Notes under the pieces: generated by a model | Databases searched by the model: none | The model's input: only the letters and a program-made list of their open reading frames with translations | Told to the model about the DNA's origin: nothing | Source: Selenomonadaceae bacterium | GTDB taxonomy: Bacteria; Bacillota; Negativicutes; Selenomonadales; Selenomonadaceae | Assembly (NCBI GenBank): GCA_017527075.1 | Contig: JAFXQM010000024.1 | Location: 62,001 to 126,000, forward strand | Direction: 5' to 3' | Length of the DNA stretch: 64,000 nucleotides | Part shown: positions 49,681 to 58,390 of the stretch, piece after piece | How positions within the stretch are numbered: position 1 is the first letter of the stretch | Layout: each line of letters starts with the position of its first letter | Made by a program: the position numbers and the translations under genes

Positions 49681-50458
49681 CTTCTTGCTCCGTGACGTGA
49701 ACATTTTCCTTGCCGAAGTAGTAAAGCTTAACGTACTTCGCCATGGTGTAGAAGTAGTGGAAGCCGGCAAGCACGAAACCGATTTTCCCGTCGAGGAAGC
49801 CGCCGCGCAAAAAATACATGCGGAAGCTCGCCCACAGCGGATGAAAAATCATGTCCAAGACGCCGGCAGTCTTTCCCTGCTCGTGAGCTTTCTTCGCCGC
49901 CAGAGTAGTGTACATGTTCAGCTTGTTGAAGTAGTGATTCCAGTCGCGGTAGGGATAGTGGACGAGGTAAGCCGACTCGGTGAAATTTTTTTCTTCGCAC
50001 GTGTGATGGATCTGCGGGTGGACGAAGCCCGTGACGTAACTGCCCTCCGTCGGGAAAAGCCGCGTGACATAATCGGGGAACCAGCCGCCGTGGCGCAGCG
50101 GTTGCCCCCAAAAATAACTCAGCCGCGCAGTCCGCCACGCAATTTTTTTGTCGTCGGCCGCCAAAACTTTTTTTATCTCGGCAGAAAGTTCGGGCGTTGC
50201 GCGTTCGTCGGCGTCGATAAAAAAAATCCAATCGAAGCGCGCCTGCTTAATCGCAAAAGTTTGTTGCCCGCCCCAGTCGCCGTTGAGCCCGCGTTGAATC
50301 ACTCGCGCGCCCAGTTCGGCAGAAATTTTCGCGGTCGCGTCGTCGCTGAAGTCGTCGATAACGACCACCTCGTCGGCGAAGTCCAAAACGCTCTTTATAC
50401 ACGCGCCGATGAATTTCTCCTCGTTCTTCGCCAAAATCAGCACGGATACTTTAGCCAT
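49673..50458 (-). CDS. Glycosyltransferase family 2, WaaE/KdtX-like
   Basis: A 261-residue GT-A fold enzyme: VLILAKNEEKFIGACIKSVL at the start, VVVIDDFSDDATAKI, and the metal-binding DADE in WIFFIDADERATPEL. The region RHGGWFPDYVTRLFP and VHYPYRDWNHYFNKLN match WaaE/KdtX-like enzymes that add a beta-linked sugar to the LPS inner core. GGAGG with a preceding AAAAATTTTT precedes the ATG. It overlaps both neighbours by 8 bp. Confidence 0.88.
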   Translation of the reverse strand: MAKVSVLILAKNEEKFIGACIKSVLDFADEVVVIDDFSDDATAKISAELGARVIQRGLNGDWGGQQTFAIKQARFDWIFFIDADERATPELSAEIKKVLAADDKKIAWRTARLSYFWGQPLRHGGWFPDYVTRLFPTEGSYVTGFVHPQIHHTCEEKNFTESAYLVHYPYRDWNHYFNKLNMYTTLAAKKAHEQGKTAGVLDMIFHPLWASFRMYFLRGGFLDGKIGFVLAGFHYFYTMAKYVKLYYFGKENVHVTEQEDV

Positions 50459-50669
50459 AATTCCTCCAAAAATTTTTCTTGCGTGTGTGAACGGGTTTCA
50501 GCCGCGCGAGCTGTTCGTCCGTCAATTCGGGGCAATCTTCGTCGCAAAAAATTTTTTCGTCCGAATCGTCCGGCGTTGCCAATTCTTTCAACGCAGTTTC
50601 TTTAAATTTTTTTAGTTCGGCTTCGGTCGGCGGCATCGGCTCATTTATCAAAACTCTAACGATTGACAT
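50451..50669 (-). CDS. Small protein with an antitoxin-like tail motif
   Basis: A 72-residue protein of unknown function. The segment ALKELATPDDSDEKIFCDED followed by CPELTDEQLARLKP resembles the short C-terminal pattern (PDDxID..DIPELTDEQ) of small BrnA-like antitoxin proteins, but no toxin gene is adjacent and no ribbon-helix-helix is clear. It overlaps the GT2 gene by 8 bp and is therefore translated in the LPS glycosyltransferase unit. The ATG follows AGGGTGAG. It may be a degenerate antitoxin or a small regulator. Confidence 0.5.
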   Translation of the reverse strand: MSIVRVLINEPMPPTEAELKKFKETALKELATPDDSDEKIFCDEDCPELTDEQLARLKPVHTRKKNFWRNYG

Positions 50670-50752
50670 AAATATCTCACCCTTTCCCTTTTTGTTGCAC
50701 GGCGCGCAGAAATCAATCTTGTAAATAGTCGTTGCGTATTTTCTTCCATGGT

Positions 50753-51886
50753 TCAGCCTCTTATAATTTTTTCGAGCCGCCGTGCAAAATTTGTGGGGGA
50801 AAAATCTTCGCCCGCCGCCCTGAGATTTTCTGAGTACGTCGGAAAATTTTCGTCGAAGCCGTTAATAAAATTCTCCAGCACGCGGGAAAGGTCATCCACA
50901 TCACCGCTGCGAAAAGTTTCGCCGACACGATAAAGCTCAAAAACTTCAGGGTTCATGTCATCGCTGGCGACGACGGGTTTGCCGAAGCCAATCGCCGTGA
51001 AGAGCATGCCGCCCCAATGATAACGATAACGCGGCGCGGAATAGGGCATGAGCAACGCGTCGACGTCCAAAATCGCCCGCTGCCACTCCGCCCCGATTAA
51101 TCCTTTGTGCAGGAAGCTCAAGCCTTCGACGCCGCGATATTGGCTGATGATTTTTTCAAAGTCCTCGGCGTCCTCGGCGTGCATGGTCGAGCCCTGAACT
51201 TGCAATTCAACCCGCCGCGTATATTTTCCGCGCAAATAAACTTCAAGCAGCCCGCGCAAATTTTTTTCCCGCCGATATTGCCCGAAGAAGCCGACCTTGA
51301 GGACTTCGCCCGCCGCAGAAATTTTCGGCTCAACTTTTAAATCTCTGGCTGTGTAAGTTGGCGGATAAATCGTAAAAATATTTTCGCGCCGCTCGCCGAA
51401 GATGTTGTCCGTGAAAGTCAGCACGACGGGTCTGATATTTTTGTTCGACGAAAGTTTATCCGCCTCCGCCAAAAATTTTGGAGCCTCCGTCGGATTTATT
51501 CCGTGCAAGATGAAAATCAGCGGCACGGAAATTTTTTTCAAGTCGCTGCCGTTGAGCGAGCGCAAATATCTGTACGTCGACGTCGGGACAATCAGCGCGT
51601 CGAATTTTTTTTGCAGGAGCAGGAGCTGGCTGTACCACCGCTGGCGATTGAATTCGCGGCGCAGAGCCGAAAAAATTTTCTTCAGCCCGCGCGAGTTCGT
51701 GTAAGTCACGGCGTCGCCCCTCAGCCGCGTGACCGGCGTTTGATAATTAAATTGGAAGACAAAATTTTCGGGGACGTAAAACTCGACCTCGTGACCGAGC
51801 GCGCGAAACTCCTCGACCAAAATTCTGTCGAACTCAACCTCGTGCCCGCCCGGCGTCATTATGTTTTCAAAAATTGCAATCTTCAC
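50753..51886 (-). CDS. Glycosyltransferase family 4-like protein
   Basis: A 377-residue GT-B fold enzyme. The N-terminal half begins IAIFENIMTPGGHEVEFDRI and has FILHGINPTEAPKF. The donor-binding half includes KVGFFGQYRREKNLRGLLEV, LHKGLIGAEWQRAILDVDAL and FTAIGFGKPVVASDDMNPEV, the last holding the usual E-type motif region. It probably extends LPS or another surface glycan. The GTG start overlaps the stop of the DUF535 gene (GTGA). Confidence 0.85.
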   Translation of the reverse strand: MKIAIFENIMTPGGHEVEFDRILVEEFRALGHEVEFYVPENFVFQFNYQTPVTRLRGDAVTYTNSRGLKKIFSALRREFNRQRWYSQLLLLQKKFDALIVPTSTYRYLRSLNGSDLKKISVPLIFILHGINPTEAPKFLAEADKLSSNKNIRPVVLTFTDNIFGERRENIFTIYPPTYTARDLKVEPKISAAGEVLKVGFFGQYRREKNLRGLLEVYLRGKYTRRVELQVQGSTMHAEDAEDFEKIISQYRGVEGLSFLHKGLIGAEWQRAILDVDALLMPYSAPRYRYHWGGMLFTAIGFGKPVVASDDMNPEVFELYRVGETFRSGDVDDLSRVLENFINGFDENFPTYSENLRAAGEDFSPTNFARRLEKIIRG

Positions 51887-52791
51887 GACCGAAACCCCCG
51901 CAAAGTTTTTTCTATCGACGCGTCCAAATCATCCAGCAGAGCAAACCGCCGCCGATAAAGTGCCCGCTTGTGTGTCGGAATTTCCTCGGCGGTCTTGCGC
52001 GTCTCAGTCAGCGGCAACTCGTAAAATCTTTCGTCGCGCGTCGGAGTGCCGCCCGCCTCCGCCCAAAAATCGCTGAACGAAGTCTTCAACTTTCTGTCGC
52101 GGCGCACGTGGTTGTTCGCGTAATATCCTTCGTTCGTGACGGCGAAAATTTTTTCCACGCCAATCGACCGAGCCGTCGCCTGCGCGGCGTAAAGAATCAA
52201 ATTTTTCGTGCGGCAGCCGTGGCAGCGTTTGGTGATTCGTTTGACCAAATCTTTCGCGTCGTCGACGTTGGGACCTTGCATTGCGCCAATCCACATCGCC
52301 CACGCGCCGTCGGAGGAGCGCGCCACCCAAAATAAAATCTGATAGACGGGCACTTCGTCGGGCAGGTTGAACATCACCGCCGCCAACCCTTCTTTGCGCT
52401 GACCGGGCTCCGCGCACAAAACCAAATTCATGTCGCCGAGAGTTTCGTCCAGCGTCATTCGCCACAGCTCAATTTTTTTGTCGCCGTAAAGTGTCAGCAT
52501 GAATTCCTCATTGAAGCGCGCCGACAAAAATTCCATGTTCTCTTCGATTATGCGCGCCCGCTCCTCGAACGTCGACCGATGATAAAAAAATGCTCGCGTC
52601 GCCTGCTCGTAAACGAACGGATAACTTTGCGCGACTTTGGTCAACAGCTCCGACTGCGCGAAAAATTTTTCCAAGCGGCTCATGCGCTGCGGGTGCAAAA
52701 GGCATCTTGCCACGAACACTGCAAAGCGATGCGCCTCCCGCGGATTGTTCAAGTCGTAAATTTTTTTTCCAAGCTCGATGAAGTTGCTCAT
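51883..52791 (-). CDS. DUF535 (VirK/YbjX) family protein
   Basis: A 302-residue cytosolic protein of the VirK/YbjX (DUF535) family, members of which affect the outer membrane, LPS modification or virulence in Gram-negative bacteria by an unknown mechanism. Visible landmarks are FYHRSTFEERARIIEENMEF, GDKKIELWRMTLDETLG, GQRKEGLAAVMF, VYQILFWVARSSDGAWAMWI and GAMQGPN, and the C-terminal RDERFYELPL. It heads the unit with the GT4 gene and fits an envelope role. The ATG follows GGAGAAAAG. A -10-like TATAAT at 52838-52833 (minus) may be its promoter. Confidence 0.85.
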   Translation of the reverse strand: MSNFIELGKKIYDLNNPREAHRFAVFVARCLLHPQRMSRLEKFFAQSELLTKVAQSYPFVYEQATRAFFYHRSTFEERARIIEENMEFLSARFNEEFMLTLYGDKKIELWRMTLDETLGDMNLVLCAEPGQRKEGLAAVMFNLPDEVPVYQILFWVARSSDGAWAMWIGAMQGPNVDDAKDLVKRITKRCHGCRTKNLILYAAQATARSIGVEKIFAVTNEGYYANNHVRRDRKLKTSFSDFWAEAGGTPTRDERFYELPLTETRKTAEEIPTHKRALYRRRFALLDDLDASIEKTLRGFRS

Positions 52792-52857
52792 AACTTTTCT
52801 CCTGCGCGGCGATTGTAATTTCTTTCGCGGGTGATTATATCATAAACGAAATTAAAA

Positions 52858-52886
52858 TTGCATTGCCCCTGCCGATTTGATAAAAT
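52858..52886 (+). promoter_or_regulatory. Promoter of rnj
   Basis: TTGCAT (52858-52863), 17 bases, TAAAAT (52881-52886). The transcript leader then runs through the heptamer repeat. Confidence 0.6.
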
Positions 52887-52914
52887 GATTCAAGCGTTGA
52901 GAGTTCGGAAAAAT

Positions 52915-52979
52915 AATTAGGAATTAGGAGTTAGGACTTAGGAATTAAAAAGCAAATCTCAATTCCTCATTCCTAATTG
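52915..52979. repeat. Heptamer minisatellite, locus 4, forming an inverted repeat
   Basis: Four TTAGGAR heptamers are followed after about 20 bases by the complementary CAATTCCT..TTCCTAATTG, so the RNA leader of rnj can fold into a hairpin just before the ribosome binding site. Confidence 0.75.
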
Positions 52980-52999
52980 AAAAAAGGAGGAGATTCTAT

Positions 53000-54673
53000 T
53001 TGAGAAGTGACCAAAGAGGAGACAACAAACTAAAAATTATTCCGCTGGGCGGGCTCGGAGAAATCGGTAAGAACATGACGATTATCCGCTACGGCGACGA
53101 AATGATTATGATTGACGCGGGGCTCATGTTCCCCGAAAATGATATGCTCGGCATTGATTTGGTTATTCCCGACATTTCTTATGTCCTCGAAAATAAATCT
53201 TGCTTGAAGGCGATAATCCTCACGCACGGACACGAAGACCACATCGGAGCGTTGCCTTACATCTTGAAAAAACTTACCGTGCCCGTCTACGGCACAAAGC
53301 TCACGCTCGGAATTTTATCGGGGCGGCTCAAAGAGGACGGCGTTGATTGCAAAAATCTTCGCGTGGTTTCGGGCGGCGAAATTGTAATGATTGGCTGCTT
53401 CAGCGTCGGCTTCATCCGCGTGAATCATTCCATCCCCGATTCGGTCGGCTTGTCGATTAAAACACCCGTCGGAATGATTGTGCACACCGGCGACTTCAAA
53501 CTCGATTACACTCCGATTGACGGAAAAATGACTGACTTCCGCCGCTTCGCCGATTTGGGTCAACGCGGCGTGCTCCTGCTCATGGCCGATTCGACGAACG
53601 CCGAGAAGGAAGGTCACACGCCCAGCGAACGAACGGTCGGCGCGGCTTTCAACAGAGTTTTCCAAGGCGCGCCCGGCAGAATCATCGTCGCAACTTTTTC
53701 CTCGAACGTGCACAGGATTCAGCAGGCGATTGACATGGCAATTCGTTACCGTCGACGCGTGGCGATTTTGGGTCGAAGCATGGTAAACGTCGTCGCCACA
53801 TCTCTGGAGTTCGGATATCTGCACGCGCCCGAAGGTGCAATCATTGACATTGAGGACATCAGGAATTATCCCGCGAACAAAATCGTAATCATCACGACGG
53901 GCAGCCAGGGCGAACCGATGAGCGCACTCACTCGCATGGCAATGAGTGACCACCGCCAAGTTGACGTCATCCCCGGCGACACCGTCATCATCTCCGCCAC
54001 GCCCATTCCCGGCAATGAAAAACTCGTCGCCAAAACCGTCGACAATCTCCTGCGGCTCGGAGCAAACGTCGTTCACCGCCGCGAAGAGGGCATTCACGTT
54101 TCGGGTCACGCCGCCCGCGACGAACTGCGCTTGATTCACAACCTGGTTAAGCCAAAATTTTTTATGCCCGTCCACGGCGAACTTCATCACCTGTTCGCGC
54201 ACGCCAAGCTCGCCGAGGAGATGGGCATGAATCGCGAAAATATTTTGGTCGGCGAAAACGGCTCGGTCATTGAACTCACTCGCGACAGCGGAAAAATCGC
54301 GGGGCACGTCAACGCGGGCGTGATTATGGTCGACGGGCTCGGCGTCGGCGACGTGGGCAACATCGTCCTGCGCGACCGCCGTCAGCTTTCCCAAGACGGA
54401 ATCTTAATCGTCGTCGTGACCATGAATCGCGCTTCGGGCAAAATCATTTCCGGCCCCGACATCGTCTCGCGCGGCTTCGTTTACGTCCGCGAATCCGAAC
54501 AACTCATGGACGAGGCGCGCTCCCGCGTCTTCCACGTTCTGCGACGCTGCAAAGATGACCAAGTCTCCGATTGGATGACGATTAAGCTCAACATCCGCGA
54601 CACGCTTGCCCAATTCCTTTTCGAGCAAACGCGCCGCCGCCCGATGATTCTTCCGATTATCGTCGAAGTCTGA
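53000..54673 (+). CDS. rnj: Ribonuclease J
   Basis: RNase J is the metallo-beta-lactamase/beta-CASP endo- and 5'-exoribonuclease of Firmicutes. The 557-residue protein has [17 protein letters not shown], the zinc site [51 protein letters not shown] and [14 protein letters not shown]. The C-terminal domain is shorter than the usual extension but complete. The TTG at 53000 has AGGAGGAG seven bases upstream. Only one RNase J gene is seen in the window. Confidence 0.95.
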   Translation: MRSDQRGDNKLKIIPLGGLGEIGKNMTIIRYGDEMIMIDAGLMFPENDMLGIDLVIPDISYVLENKSCLKAIILTHGHEDHIGALPYILKKLTVPVYGTKLTLGILSGRLKEDGVDCKNLRVVSGGEIVMIGCFSVGFIRVNHSIPDSVGLSIKTPVGMIVHTGDFKLDYTPIDGKMTDFRRFADLGQRGVLLLMADSTNAEKEGHTPSERTVGAAFNRVFQGAPGRIIVATFSSNVHRIQQAIDMAIRYRRRVAILGRSMVNVVATSLEFGYLHAPEGAIIDIEDIRNYPANKIVIITTGSQGEPMSALTRMAMSDHRQVDVIPGDTVIISATPIPGNEKLVAKTVDNLLRLGANVVHRREEGIHVSGHAARDELRLIHNLVKPKFFMPVHGELHHLFAHAKLAEEMGMNRENILVGENGSVIELTRDSGKIAGHVNAGVIMVDGLGVGDVGNIVLRDRRQLSQDGILIVVVTMNRASGKIISGPDIVSRGFVYVRESEQLMDEARSRVFHVLRRCKDDQVSDWMTIKLNIRDTLAQFLFEQTRRRPMILPIIVEV

Positions 54674-54678
54674 ACGAA

Positions 54679-54712
54679 AAATCCTCCGCCCGTTCGAGTG
54701 GAGGATTTTTTT
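54679..54712 (+). terminator. Terminator of rnj
   Basis: AAAATCCTCC pairs with GGAGGATTTT around a 12-base loop, with T7 at the end. Confidence 0.9.
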
Positions 54713-54717
54713 GATTA

Positions 54718-54890
54718 ATGACCGACGCCCCTGCGAGGTGCCCTTTCTCTTTGCTTCTTTCTCTTTGGGCACGCAAAGAGAAAGAAGGTTAAACAGACAA
54801 AAAATTTTTATCAGCCCGATGAACACGACGCGCCCAAGCATTGAGGATGGGTTCTGCGTTTCCACTCTTGAAAAAGAGGGGACACTTCCC
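54718..54890 (-). repeat. Interspersed hairpin element, copy D
   Basis: The most complete copy together with A. Read on the minus strand it has the 5' block (TTTTTCAAGAGTGGAA, TCCTCAATGC), a perfect 14-bp stem CTTCTTTCTCTTTG / CAAAGAGAAAGAAG (54754-54787, loop CGTGCC), a third AAAGAGAAAG half-repeat and the tail GGGCACCTCGCAGGGGCG. It fills the space between the rnj terminator and the rplM promoter. Confidence 0.85.
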
Positions 54891-54893
54891 CCC

Positions 54894-54922
54894 TTGACAG
54901 CGCAAAAACTTTTTATTACAAT
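54894..54922 (+). promoter_or_regulatory. Promoter of rplM-rpsI
   Basis: TTGACA (54894-54899), exactly 17 bases, TACAAT (54917-54922): a near-consensus promoter. Confidence 0.85.
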
Positions 54923-54928
54923 CGCCCG

Positions 54929-54978
54929 TATATGGCGGCCTGCCTGTGTTTCCATTAGCCCCGGACATATGCACGCAC
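54929..54978 (+). promoter_or_regulatory. Possible ribosomal-protein leader hairpin
   Basis: CGTATATG and CATATGCACG pair across a 32-base loop in the rplM leader. It occupies the place of the L13 leader seen in Firmicutes, but the match to that motif was not established. Confidence 0.35.
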
Positions 54979-55004
54979 CACAAAAATTTTTTGGAGGAAT
55001 CCTC

Positions 55005-55445
55005 ATGAAAGATACATTCATGGCAAAGGCGGGCAGCGTCGAGAGGAAATGGTACCTTGTCGACGCCGAAGGCAAAACCGTCGGACGCCTCGCCGTCGAA
55101 GTCGCCAAAGTCCTGCGCGGCAAAAATAAACCCGTGTTCACTCCTCACGTCGACACGGGCGATTTCGTCATCGTCATCAACGCGGCAAAGGCTGTCTTCA
55201 CCGGCAAGAAACTGCGCAAGAAAGTTTACTTCCATCACACCGGCTACCTCGGCGGCGGCAAGTACGCGACCGCAGGTGAGTGGATGCAAAAATTCCCCGA
55301 ACGCGTCATTGAACACGCGGTCAAGGGCATGTTGCCGAAAAATAAACTCGGCGCGGATTTGTTCAGGAAACTTCACGTCTTCGCCGGCGACAAACATCCC
55401 TACGCCGCGCAGAAGCCCGAAGAACTTAAAATTGAAACGCGCTAA
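55005..55445 (+). CDS. rplM: 50S ribosomal protein L13
   Basis: L13 is an early assembly protein of the large ribosomal subunit. The 146-residue protein has [40 protein letters not shown], the [11 protein letters not shown] segment and the C-terminal [19 protein letters not shown] and [17 protein letters not shown]. The ATG at 55005 has GGAGGA six bases upstream. It is followed 12 bp later by rpsI, the universal gene order. Confidence 0.97.
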   Translation: MKDTFMAKAGSVERKWYLVDAEGKTVGRLAVEVAKVLRGKNKPVFTPHVDTGDFVIVINAAKAVFTGKKLRKKVYFHHTGYLGGGKYATAGEWMQKFPERVIEHAVKGMLPKNKLGADLFRKLHVFAGDKHPYAAQKPEELKIETR

Positions 55446-55457
55446 GGAGTGGACATT

Positions 55458-55850
55458 ATGGCACAAGTAAGTTATTACGGCACCGGCCGCCGCAAGAGTT
55501 CGGTTGCTCGCGTCCGCTTGGTTCCGGGCGACGGCAAAGTCACAATCAACAACCGTGCAATGGAAGAATATTTCGGCTTGAAGACTTTGGAGCTGATTGT
55601 CCGTCAGCCGCTCATCCTCACCGAGATGAATGATAAATACGACGTGATTGCCAACGTCAAAGGCGGCGGCACCACCGGTCAGGCGGGCGCGATTCGTCAC
55701 GGCATCACCCGCGCGCTCATGGAGCTCGACGCCGACCTGCGCCCCGCGCTCAAGAGAGCCGGCTTCGTCACCCGCGACCCCCGCGAAAAGGAACGCCGCA
55801 AGTACGGCCTCAAGAAAGCCCGCAAGGCTTCCCAGTTCTCGAAACGTTAA
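55458..55850 (+). CDS. rpsI: 30S ribosomal protein S9
   Basis: S9 sits in the head of the small subunit, with its C-terminal tail reaching the P-site tRNA. The 130-residue protein begins with [20 protein letters not shown] and includes the conserved [20 protein letters not shown] stretch. It ends in the basic [18 protein letters not shown] tail, complete to the final KR. AAGGAG lies eight bases before the ATG. A terminator follows, so rplM-rpsI form a two-gene operon. Confidence 0.97.
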   Translation: MAQVSYYGTGRRKSSVARVRLVPGDGKVTINNRAMEEYFGLKTLELIVRQPLILTEMNDKYDVIANVKGGGTTGQAGAIRHGITRALMELDADLRPALKRAGFVTRDPREKERRKYGLKKARKASQFSKR

Positions 55851-55865
55851 TCGGAAAATATTTTC

Positions 55866-55897
55866 GGCTCCCGACAAAGCTGCGGGGGCTTTTTCTT
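55866..55897 (+). terminator. Terminator of rplM-rpsI
   Basis: GCTCCCG pairs with CGGGGGC around an eight-base loop, followed by T5C and T3. Confidence 0.8.
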
Positions 55898-55910
55898 TGG
55901 AGTGATTGCC

Positions 55911-56837
55911 ATGAAAAAATTTTTGCCGCTCGCGTTGACGGCGTGCCTGCTCTTCGGCGCAGGTGCCGAGGCAAAAAATTTTCCGCCGCCAAATTTGACT
56001 GCGGAATTTGAGCAGATGGACTTTATGCAACTTTATCCGACGTATTCTTGGGAGCCGCTGCCGAAGACGGAATTTTATCAGGTGCAAGTCGTAAAAATTT
56101 CCACGAACAAAATCGTCCGCGAACTTTTCAACGACGAGGCATTCGACCGCACGACGGATTGGACGCCGTTCACCGAGGCGGGCGATTATTATTGGCAGGT
56201 TCGCGTCGTCAGCAAAAGCCACAAGCCGCTGAGTGATTGGTCGGAGAAAAAATTTTTCACGGTGACTGCGCCCGTCAAGTTCGCGGTGCTCGGCGACAGC
56301 ATTTCACACGGCGGAGCAAATTACATTCCCGCCGGTCAGCTCTCCTGCCAGTGGGAAACTTATTCCGCCGTGCCGATTAAAAATCTCGCGCGCAGCGGCG
56401 ACACCACTCAGCAAATGCTCGACCGCTTCGACAGCGACGTCCTGCCCTTCAAGCCGCAGGTGCTCGTCATCATGGGCGGCGTCAATGACATTCGCACGGG
56501 CGCCTCAGCCGAGGACGTCATCAAAAATCTTTCTGCCTTGCGCGACAAATGTTTGGCGAACGACATCACGCCCGTTTTCTGCACGCTCACTTCCATGAAT
56601 CCCGAACTGATTCACAAGCGCGGAATTTTTTTGACGGACGGAGACTGGCGCGCGGCTCGCGAACAAGTTAATCTCTGGATAAAATCGACGCCGTATTTCG
56701 TCGACGCGACCGAAGCTTTGACGGACGAGTTTGGTTACCTGCGCGCCGAGTTCACGCCCGACGGTTTGCACCCCGCCCTGCGCGGCAAAAAAATTCTCGG
56801 CGAGGCAATCGGCTCTTACCTCAAGAAAAATTTCTGA
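55911..56837 (+). CDS. Exported SGNH/GDSL hydrolase
   Basis: A secreted esterase-like protein of about 308 residues. A signal peptide (FLPLALTACLLFGAGAEA) is followed by a domain of about 100 residues like a fibronectin-type beta-sandwich (YSWEPLPKTEFYQVQVVKI, DYYWQVRVVSK). The SGNH catalytic domain then shows block I GDSISHGG, block III GGVNDIRTG and block V DGLHPALRG. Such enzymes remove acyl groups from surface glycans or lipids; the substrate is unknown. GGAG lies eight bases before the ATG. It is transcribed after the rpsI terminator. Confidence 0.85.
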   Translation: MKKFLPLALTACLLFGAGAEAKNFPPPNLTAEFEQMDFMQLYPTYSWEPLPKTEFYQVQVVKISTNKIVRELFNDEAFDRTTDWTPFTEAGDYYWQVRVVSKSHKPLSDWSEKKFFTVTAPVKFAVLGDSISHGGANYIPAGQLSCQWETYSAVPIKNLARSGDTTQQMLDRFDSDVLPFKPQVLVIMGGVNDIRTGASAEDVIKNLSALRDKCLANDITPVFCTLTSMNPELIHKRGIFLTDGDWRAAREQVNLWIKSTPYFVDATEALTDEFGYLRAEFTPDGLHPALRGKKILGEAIGSYLKKNF

Positions 56838-56889
56838 CGGACAAAAATTTCTCGGCGGCTCAAAAAATTTCTGACGCGACAGTTTGAAT

Positions 56890-56932
56890 AAAAAAAGTCC
56901 TCCGCAATTTTGCAGAGGGCTTTTGATTTTTT
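56890..56932. terminator. Bidirectional terminator between SGNH and VWA genes
   Basis: A7, AGTCCTC.GCAA against TTGC.GAGGGCTTT, then T-rich sequence, between convergent genes. Confidence 0.8.
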
Positions 56933-56943
56933 ATCGCCGCGAA

Positions 56944-57597
56944 TTATTTTTTCTTCTTGCGCGCGCGGAAATCTTTGTCGAGGTCTTCGCGCCAGCTGTC
57001 GTCGAGGGGCACACTTGCCGACGGAGCACTCATCGCGAACGAAACGAAGTTACTCATTGCGCCGTAAACTTTTTGCGTGCCGATTTTGTCGGCGTGATAA
57101 TTCACTGCGCGGCGGCGGTCGATGCCCAGGTGGTCGGCGACTTCGGGGGCGTCGATGTTCGCGCCGAGGAAAATAAATTCCCAACCGAGTTCCTTTTGCG
57201 CCTCAATGAGTTGCTTGACCTGCTTGTAAGTGAATCGTTCGCTGGCATTTTCCTTGCCGTCGGTCGTGATGATAAAAATCGTTTTGGTCGGGCGGTCTTT
57301 TTCGCGCGCGTACTTGTGAATATTTTTTATGTGCTTGAGCGCGTCGCCCACCGCGTCGAGCAGAGCCGTGCACCCGCCGACGAAATAATCTTCCTCCGTC
57401 AGCGGCTTAACTTCGTTGAGCGGAATTCTGTCGTGCAAAACCTGCGACACATCGTCAAACAAAATCGTCGAGACGAGTGCCGCGCCGTCAGTTTCCTTCT
57501 GCTGCTTTTTAATCATGGCGTTGAAACCGCCGATTGTGTCACTCTCCAAGCCCGCCATCGAGCCGCTGCGGTCGAGGATAAAAATCAGTTCAGTCAT
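56944..57597 (-). CDS. Cytosolic von Willebrand factor A domain protein
   Basis: A 217-residue single-domain VWA protein. The MIDAS motif DRSGSM follows LIFILDRSGSMAGLESDTIG, the conserved threonine is in GGCTALLDAVGDAL and the third metal ligand in FIITTDGKENASE. The tail is basic (DFRARKKKK). No signal peptide is present. VWA proteins of this type often work with a small partner or ATPase; here the HTH-like gene upstream on the same strand is the candidate. GGAGG lies nine bases before the ATG. Confidence 0.88.
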   Translation of the reverse strand: MTELIFILDRSGSMAGLESDTIGGFNAMIKKQQKETDGAALVSTILFDDVSQVLHDRIPLNEVKPLTEEDYFVGGCTALLDAVGDALKHIKNIHKYAREKDRPTKTIFIITTDGKENASERFTYKQVKQLIEAQKELGWEFIFLGANIDAPEVADHLGIDRRRAVNYHADKIGTQKVYGAMSNFVSFAMSAPSASVPLDDSWREDLDKDFRARKKKK

Positions 57598-57670
57598 TTT
57601 TATCTGCCTCCTTTTCCCGCGATTATACTCCGAAAAAATTTTTCCGTGGTCAATCGCCAGGCGACAAATC

Positions 57671-57730
57671 AGTTAGGAGGTAGGAGTTAGGTGTTAGGGA
57701 AGTCACCCCTAAATCCCAAATCCTAATCTC
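57671..57730. repeat. Heptamer minisatellite, locus 5, forming an inverted repeat
   Basis: TTAGGAG / TAGGAGT heptamers and the complementary CCTAAATCCCAAATCCTAATC lie between the VWA and HTH-like genes, so an RNA across this gap can fold. Confidence 0.7.
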
Positions 57731-58290
57731 TATCTGCTGAAAAGAATGGGCTGCTTGTACTCATAAAGGTAATCGTTGAGCAGAGCCGTGTCGAAAATTT
57801 CGTTCTCAATGAAGAACGTGATGATTAAGTCGCGCTTGGATTTTGTGAGCGTGTAACCGGCGGCGGCGAGAAAATTTTTTGCCGTGTCGATGTTGAGCTT
57901 GAGTGCCAGCGCGAGGGCAACCGCCGTGTCTTTGCTCGGCTGATAATTTTTGTTCAGCTTGATTCGGGAGAAAAGTCGGCGGTCGATTTGCGCGCGCTTA
58001 TAAACGGCAGAATTTTTTTCGCCGCTCTCCTCCACCAGCCTCATCATCATCTCCGAAAAAGTTTCGCCCTCTTTTTCCTCCTCCAAAATTTTTTCGAGCT
58101 TAACCTTGGCACGACGTAAATCGGGAGCAGTCCGCAAGTAACAAATTTTTGCAACGGATTTTATCGGAGCAAAAAAATTTTTCTCAAAAATTTTCTCGGC
58201 GGCGAGCTCTTCCTCAAAAAAATCTTCGGCAGAAAAATTTTCGGCAAGGTAAGCGTCGAGCCGCGCGTGCAAATTTTCGTGAACGTCCAT
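57730..58290 (-). CDS. Protein with C-terminal helix-turn-helix-like region, VWA neighbour
   Basis: A soluble, charged 186-residue protein. The C-terminal half (KRAQIDRRLFSRIKLNKNYQ, PSKDTAVALALALKLNID, then AGYTLTKSKRDLIITFFIEN) has the look of a helix-turn-helix regulator-like fold that is often encoded beside VWA proteins. The N-terminal half is acidic and helical. Its DNA-binding ability and function are not known. The VWA gene lies downstream on the same strand after a 132-bp gap that contains heptamer repeats. Confidence 0.65.
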   Translation of the reverse strand: MDVHENLHARLDAYLAENFSAEDFFEEELAAEKIFEKNFFAPIKSVAKICYLRTAPDLRRAKVKLEKILEEEKEGETFSEMMMRLVEESGEKNSAVYKRAQIDRRLFSRIKLNKNYQPSKDTAVALALALKLNIDTAKNFLAAAGYTLTKSKRDLIITFFIENEIFDTALLNDYLYEYKQPILFSR

Positions 58291-58390
58291 TCAAAACACC
58301 TCCACAGAAATTTTAACGGCACGCCTTGAAACTCGCAAGTCAATGCAATAAAATTTCGATAAGATTTTCAAAACGAAGGGAGTTGATTCA

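Noticed and set aside
50451..50669. Complete toxin-antitoxin pair
   Set aside because: Only an antitoxin-like tail is visible; the neighbours are glycosyltransferases.
53315..54394. 359-residue minus-strand frame
   Set aside because: It is the complement of RNase J, which is certain; its composition (His/Asp/Val rich) is typical of a shadow in this G/C-rich genome.
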